From assembly GCA_964470025.1 (NCBI GenBank), contig CAYXZR010000021.1:1-17941 (forward strand): a stretch of DNA of 17,941 nucleotides, in the 5' to 3' direction. Source of the DNA: CAYXZR01 sp964470025. Its GTDB lineage: Bacteria; Patescibacteriota; Patescibacteriia; Buchananbacterales; UBA6539. This document shows positions 14,917-17,941 of this stretch, one piece after another. How positions within the stretch are numbered: position 1 is the first letter of the stretch; the number at the start of each line of letters is the position of its first letter. The notes under the pieces are model-generated. The model saw nothing but the letters and a program-made list of their open reading frames with translations, was not told the DNA's origin and searched no databases. A program made the translations under genes and the position numbers.

Positions 14917-15884
14917 TATTCTTTATCATTTTTTAATGGATGGAAATCAGTATGTACTTTTTCTGCATAACGATCAGAGGCGTGTACATAACGCGTAGTA
15001 GTATCAAGGCTTTCATGTCCAAGTAGAATTTGAATAGCTGCGGGATTAGCGCCTGATTCAGCCAGGTAGGTGGCAAAACCATGCCGTAGACTATGAGCAG
15101 AGGTAGGGACATTAATCTTTAATTTCTCACGATAAAATTTAATTCTCTCTTGAAGGTAATTTGTAGATATACGCCTCTTATACGCCGCACTTACCGTAGC
15201 ATTTCTACCTCGCAATGGCAAGAATAGAGCTGTAAATGAGTCATTTCGTGATTCTAGGTAAGTCTGAAGGTGTTTAAAGGCACGTGGGGTAAGATATACA
15301 AATCTCTCCTTACGACCCTTTCCTTGGATAAAAATGTGACCAGAATTATCTATCTGATCTCTATTTAAATTGATTAGCTCAGAAATACGCATGCCTGTAG
15401 AAAAAAGCACTTCAAGCATTGCACGATTTCGCAGTGAGACTATATCATTGGACTCCAAGGTACTAGGTGCTTCAATTAGTCTAATTAAGTCTCGCAACTC
15501 AGCAACCTGCGAATGCTTTTTTTCAGTTTTAACCAACTTAACAGCTTCAGGAGGAAGGGGACAGGGGAGATCCATGTCTATAAGGTACTTCAAATATGAT
15601 CGAAGTGCAGATAACGAACGATTAATAGAACGTGCCTGAAGTTTTTTGTGACTTTTATTATCTTTAGCAGTCTTTCTATCTAATGATACTAACTCGGCCT
15701 TAAAGTATGCGATACATTTTTTATCAATATCAGAAAAGGAAAGAGAGGAGGAGACTAGAAAATTTTCAAAAACTTTTAAGTCACGTGAATAATTATAAAC
15801 AGTCTCACTAGAATAGTTGTTTGTTTGTAGATGTAAAAGATACTCTTCAAAAAACGGCAAATAAATTGTATCGTTAGTTGTCAT
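14916..15884 (-). CDS. Tyrosine recombinase, XerC/XerD-like
   Basis: A 322-residue site-specific recombinase. Residues about 5-105 form the SAM-like core-binding domain. The catalytic domain keeps all six residues: R166 (TGMRISEL), K189 (GKGRKERF), H264 and R267 (HSLRHGF), H290 (LLGHESLD) and the nucleophile Y299 (TTRYVH). The length and motifs fit XerC/XerD and related integrases, so it could be the chromosome dimer resolvase or act on a local element. Its own promoter lies 17 bases upstream and overlaps one copy of a 14-bp repeat found inverted 400 bases away. The ATG has no Shine-Dalgarno. It is coupled to the ATP-grasp gene behind it. Confidence 0.93.
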   Translation of the reverse strand: MTTNDTIYLPFFEEYLLHLQTNNYSSETVYNYSRDLKVFENFLVSSSLSFSDIDKKCIAYFKAELVSLDRKTAKDNKSHKKLQARSINRSLSALRSYLKYLIDMDLPCPLPPEAVKLVKTEKKHSQVAELRDLIRLIEAPSTLESNDIVSLRNRAMLEVLFSTGMRISELINLNRDQIDNSGHIFIQGKGRKERFVYLTPRAFKHLQTYLESRNDSFTALFLPLRGRNATVSAAYKRRISTNYLQERIKFYREKLKINVPTSAHSLRHGFATYLAESGANPAAIQILLGHESLDTTTRYVHASDRYAEKVHTDFHPLKNDKE

Positions 15885-15890
15885 AAATAT

Positions 15891-15904
15891 TTGTGTCGCA
15901 AAAT
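15891..15904 (+). repeat. 14-bp inverted repeat, left copy
   Basis: TTGTGTCGCAAAAT, identical to the reverse complement of 16317-16330. It overlaps the recombinase -10 box and the predicted start of its transcript. The base triplet just outside is TAT. Confidence 0.8.
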
Positions 15905-15930
15905 ATATAATCTACTACCATATGCACCAA
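15902..15930 (-). promoter_or_regulatory. Recombinase promoter (TTGGTG-N17-TATATT)
   Basis: On the minus strand TTGGTG (15925-15930) and TATATT (15902-15907) are 17 bases apart. Transcription would start near 15895, leaving a leader of about 10 bases and placing the left repeat copy over the -10 and start site. Confidence 0.6.
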
Positions 15931-16006
15931 TAGGGAATTCACGTTAATTACTTAAAATCACTCCCCACTTAAACTATTAAATAAAACCACACTAATTATT
16001 AATAGA

Positions 16007-16025
16007 TACTTATCCTTAATAAGTA
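16007..16025. repeat. Short inverted repeat (TACTTAT/ATAAGTA)
   Basis: A perfect 7-bp stem with a 5-base loop, all A/T-rich. No T tract follows, so it is not called a terminator. Confidence 0.4.
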
Positions 16026-16083
16026 GTAGCAAAGTTAAGCCGAGTAACTACATGCACTAAATCTAAAGGTAAGTATACCATAA

Positions 16084-16123
16084 ATATAAACTGAGTGTAA
16101 GAGTTATTATACCCAGTTTATAT
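16084..16123. repeat. 40-base near-perfect palindrome
   Basis: ATATAAACTG (16084-16093) pairs with CAGTTTATAT (16114-16123). After one A/C mismatch, GTGTAA pairs with TTATAC (one G-U), leaving a six-base loop at 16101-16106. That is 16 pairs in 17 positions. Neither strand has a proper T tract after it. Confidence 0.7.
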
Positions 16124-16316
16124 AATGCTTAAATAAGCCAAAATATTAACTAATATAATACTCTTAATTTACTTACGCTAAAACCAGATATACAGTATAC
16201 AAATGTATATAAATATATTTTATGTCCTTCCAAAAAATCGGATTTATCTAGAATTAACCAAGATGTCTTCAAATCTAAATGAATACTCACCCTACTTAAA
16301 AGTGCATTAGAAATAC

Positions 16317-16330
16317 ATTTTGCGACACAA
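16317..16330 (-). repeat. 14-bp inverted repeat, right copy
   Basis: ATTTTGCGACACAA on plus, the exact reverse complement of 15891-15904, 12 bases beyond the endonuclease stop. The base triplet just outside is TAT, as on the left. Confidence 0.8.
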
Positions 16331-16342
16331 TATCTATTTGAA

Positions 16343-17194
16343 CTATACACAGAGCTGAGTAATCTCTTCTTCTAGCTTACTTCGTTTTTGCTTAGATAAG
16401 CGCATTAATTTAAGACCCTTAGTGCACTTCAAAACATCTTTACACAAGACACAATTATTATCGAGTAAAATCTTTTTTTCTCTATGAGTTAGCGTAAGTA
16501 ACACTGTCACTGGATATAAACTTTTATCATGAATCCAACTTTGTAAATTATTTTTTTTTGGATAATCCCAACTGATAACTGAAATGCCCGTACAGCGTGA
16601 ATACTTAATGACCTCTGAAGTAATACTTGTATTTGTAACCAACCAACTTTGCACTTCCCCCTTCATGGGCTTTGCACCAGAATTACGTTTTGCGACCCAT
16701 TGCTTTTCAATATCTAAGAAACGTGCATGTGTATACAATATCTCCTTAGTAGCAGTTTTTCTTCCTGGGGTACTGTGAAATTTTGCCTCAATGATTGCAT
16801 GAATGTTTTTTTCTGCGTATTCAGCCACTACATCCACCTCATGAGTAATGCACAGCCCTCTTAGCACTTGATTTGTAAATACCTTATACCCTGCATTACG
16901 CAATAATGCTGCAACGTATTGCTCAAAAGGAAATCCATCTGGGCCAAGCTGCATAATAGCTCGCTTTAAACTATATTTAGCTGCGTGTGATTTGTTTAGC
17001 TTTTTTAACAAACTAAAAGCATACTTATAAATTTTTGAAGTAGACATACCATCCTCTACCCTCTTCTCTATGTCAGCAAGTATTCTATCAACTTCGTTTT
17101 GCGACGCTCTAGCTGCACGTAGCGATGTAGATAACTTGCTTGGTAAAAAAGGCTCTTTTTCTCCACTAGCCTTAGTAATATATATACGGCCCAT
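16343..17194 (-). CDS. ATP-cone domain fused to a PD-(D/E)xK endonuclease-like domain
   Basis: A 283-residue protein. Residues about 1-88 are an ATP-cone, the nucleotide-sensing domain of ribonucleotide reductases and NrdR (IYITKASGEKEPFLPSKL, DGMSTSKIYKYAFSLL). Residues about 88-200 are a Mrr-like nuclease domain: GPDGFPFEQYVAALL with E91, then HEVDVVAEY (D121) and IIEAKFH (E136, K138), the D...ExK active site. The C-terminal part (about 230-283) is small and helical with three close cysteines (CVLCKDVLKC). A nucleotide-controlled DNA nuclease is the likely role, target unknown; no methyltransferase is nearby. It starts 6 bases after the FtsQ-like stop, with AAGGAG only two bases before the ATG, unusually close. 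No other start keeps the ATP-cone. Confidence 0.85.
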   Translation of the reverse strand: MGRIYITKASGEKEPFLPSKLSTSLRAARASQNEVDRILADIEKRVEDGMSTSKIYKYAFSLLKKLNKSHAAKYSLKRAIMQLGPDGFPFEQYVAALLRNAGYKVFTNQVLRGLCITHEVDVVAEYAEKNIHAIIEAKFHSTPGRKTATKEILYTHARFLDIEKQWVAKRNSGAKPMKGEVQSWLVTNTSITSEVIKYSRCTGISVISWDYPKKNNLQSWIHDKSLYPVTVLLTLTHREKKILLDNNCVLCKDVLKCTKGLKLMRLSKQKRSKLEEEITQLCV

Positions 17195-17200
17195 ATCTCC

Positions 17201-17941
17201 TTACTTATAAAAAACCTTTTCTCCAAAACGAAGATCTATATACTCCAGAGAATCAGTTTTTTTTCTTATGACAGTGAGTAAGCGCGTAGCTTGATCTGAA
17301 GCTGACTCATTAGTAGTCAATATAGCATACCATCCCCCCTTGCTGACAAGGGTTACATCTTCTGCAAACAGGCTGCGGATTGTAAAATGACTAATCTGAA
17401 TATCTTTAGATACTTGCATTATTATAGTATTAAAATCGAGAACAAAATTAAGCAACTGATTATCAATAATTAAATCACCGACCATTACATCAGAATTACT
17501 TTCATCAAAAATTGTTGGCAACCCAAGTGAACTATACGTAGAGCGTATAACACGAGAATTCGATGTACTTTGAGCAATGGAAGCTTCAGAGGGTATTAAC
17601 TTAGTTGCTGTACCATTTTCATCTATAAAGTAACGTTTTGAGTCACTCACAAGCATTGCCTTAGCATCAATACCGAGAATATCAACAATCACTTTACCCT
17701 GAAAAATTTTCTTTTTTACATCGAAAGTTATATCAGGAAAAGAAACTACTAAAAAATCCTGCAATCTAGAAGCACTTAAAAAAAATGTATTACTCTGCGG
17801 AAATATGGCATAAATATCTGTTTCTAAATACTCACCAATAACTAATTTAATCGAGGATTCGTCAATTAAATCTTTATCATTATATATTACTATATCCTTA
17901 ATAGAAAAAAATGAATTGGAAATCAACAAAAAATATAATGC
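17201..17941 (-). CDS. ftsQ: FtsQ/DivIB-like cell-division protein, C-terminal part
   Basis: The frame is open through the right edge, so the N-terminus is missing. A TTG at 17929 is not the true start, because hydrophobic residues (ALYFLLIS) continue upstream as the end of a membrane anchor. Next comes a POTRA-type domain (FSIKDIVIYND, DESSIKLVIGEYL, LQDFLVVSFPDITFDVKK). The C-terminal beta region ends GGWYAILTT...YIDLRFGEKVFYK, where the IDLRF-x-x-K-V-FYK ending is typical of FtsQ. FtsQ links FtsB/FtsL to the divisome and regulates septal wall synthesis outside the membrane. The weakly conserved middle leaves some room for another POTRA protein. Mur and other division genes would be expected upstream, beyond the window. 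Confidence 0.8.
   Translation of the reverse strand, partial: ALYFLLISNSFFSIKDIVIYNDKDLIDESSIKLVIGEYLETDIYAIFPQSNTFFLSASRLQDFLVVSFPDITFDVKKKIFQGKVIVDILGIDAKAMLVSDSKRYFIDENGTATKLIPSEASIAQSTSNSRVIRSTYSSLGLPTIFDESNSDVMVGDLIIDNQLLNFVLDFNTIIMQVSKDIQISHFTIRSLFAEDVTLVSKGGWYAILTTNESASDQATRLLTVIRKKTDSLEYIDLRFGEKVFYK

Larger units (their letters stand above)
15885..16342. other. Non-coding AT-rich stretch between recombinase and endonuclease
   Basis: A 458-base stretch, about 26% GC over 15901-16320. It holds the recombinase promoter, two 14-bp inverted copies at its ends, a 40-base hairpin (16084-16123) and a 7-bp stem with 5-base loop (TACTTAT/ATAAGTA, 16007-16025). A 66-codon frame at 16150-16350 on minus has no family likeness and overlaps the endonuclease end, so I do not call it. 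No tRNA, rRNA or origin-type DnaA box cluster is seen. Confidence 0.7.

Noticed and set aside
15885..15910. Chromosomal dif site next to the recombinase
   Set aside because: A 6-bp arm (ATATTT/AAATAT) with an 8-base centre is present, but the sequence does not resemble the usual 28-bp XerCD dif, and the same core recurs inverted 400 bases away, so a simple dif is not supported.
15956..16300. Imperfect direct repeat (AATCACTCCCCACTTAAA near 15956 and AATACTCACCCTACTTAAA near 16282)
   Set aside because: Needs gaps to align and lies in low-complexity AT-rich sequence; not strong enough to call.
15885..16342. Replication origin in the AT-rich segment
   Set aside because: Only one weak DnaA-box-like match (TTATCCTTA near 16010) and no cluster; dnaA is not nearby.
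16150..16350. 66-codon frame on minus in the AT-rich segment
   Set aside because: Overlaps the endonuclease end and the right repeat, has no family likeness and lies in 22-28% GC sequence unlike the coding regions.
1..17941. CRISPR array, tRNA or rRNA genes
   Set aside because: No regularly spaced direct repeats and no tRNA- or rRNA-like sequence were seen by eye on either strand.

Overview
The window looks like part of a draft genome of an uncultivated Patescibacteria (CPR) bacterium. Genes are tightly packed, AT-rich and mostly run together with gaps of a few bases or overlaps. There are many short membrane proteins with no recognisable family, a secreted lysozyme-like/repeat protein, a coiled-coil M23 peptidase, and class II photolyase and sugar-coat genes. 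TGA ends the first gene (413-415), so the UGA-to-glycine code of Absconditabacteria/Gracilibacteria does not apply. The lineage call is an inference from overall character; no rRNA or tRNA gene is present to fix it.

Layout. (1) 1-4485, plus strand: one tight run holding the end of a family-2 glycosyltransferase (with an internal TAG), an RsuA/RluB-type pseudouridine synthase, a rhamnosyltransferase-like glycosyltransferase, an oligosaccharide repeat-unit polymerase and a class II CPD photolyase. (2) 4482-5901, minus: def-fmt (peptide deformylase and Met-tRNA formyltransferase), meeting the photolyase at overlapping stop codons. (3) 5993-6668, plus: two small proteins, the first ending at a clear terminator. 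(4) 6655-8816, minus: a secreted lysozyme-like protein with four C-terminal repeats, followed 2 bases later by a LigB-like protein that has lost most of its active-site histidines. (5) 8878-12822, plus: WecG/TagA/CpsF glycosyltransferase, gltX (cut by a false scaffold gap and an in-frame TAA), an M23 peptidase and a four-helix membrane protein, closed by a bidirectional terminator. (6) 12863-13882: a candidate small membrane protein on minus and an SdpI-family protein on plus. (7) 13879-17941, minus: the C-terminal part of an FtsQ-like division protein, an ATP-cone/PD-(D/E)xK endonuclease, a 458-bp non-coding AT-rich segment bounded by a 14-bp inverted repeat, a tyrosine recombinase, and a CphA-like ATP-grasp protein overlapping the recombinase by one base.

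Two things stand out. First, at six genes a good -10 box (often an extended TGN -10, or paired with a -35 at 17 bp) ends only 6-9 bases before the ATG. The mRNAs would be leaderless or nearly so, and this decides several starts. Second, the recombinase-side segment (15891-16330) is flanked by perfect 14-bp inverted copies with a 3-base TAT on each outer side. It could be a small mobile element, an invertible segment or a pair of operator sites.

Assembly caution: the 10-N gap at 10396-10405 joins contigs that really overlap by three bases (cta). Two genes carry single in-frame stops (59-61 and 10526-10528) at places where an amino acid is expected.
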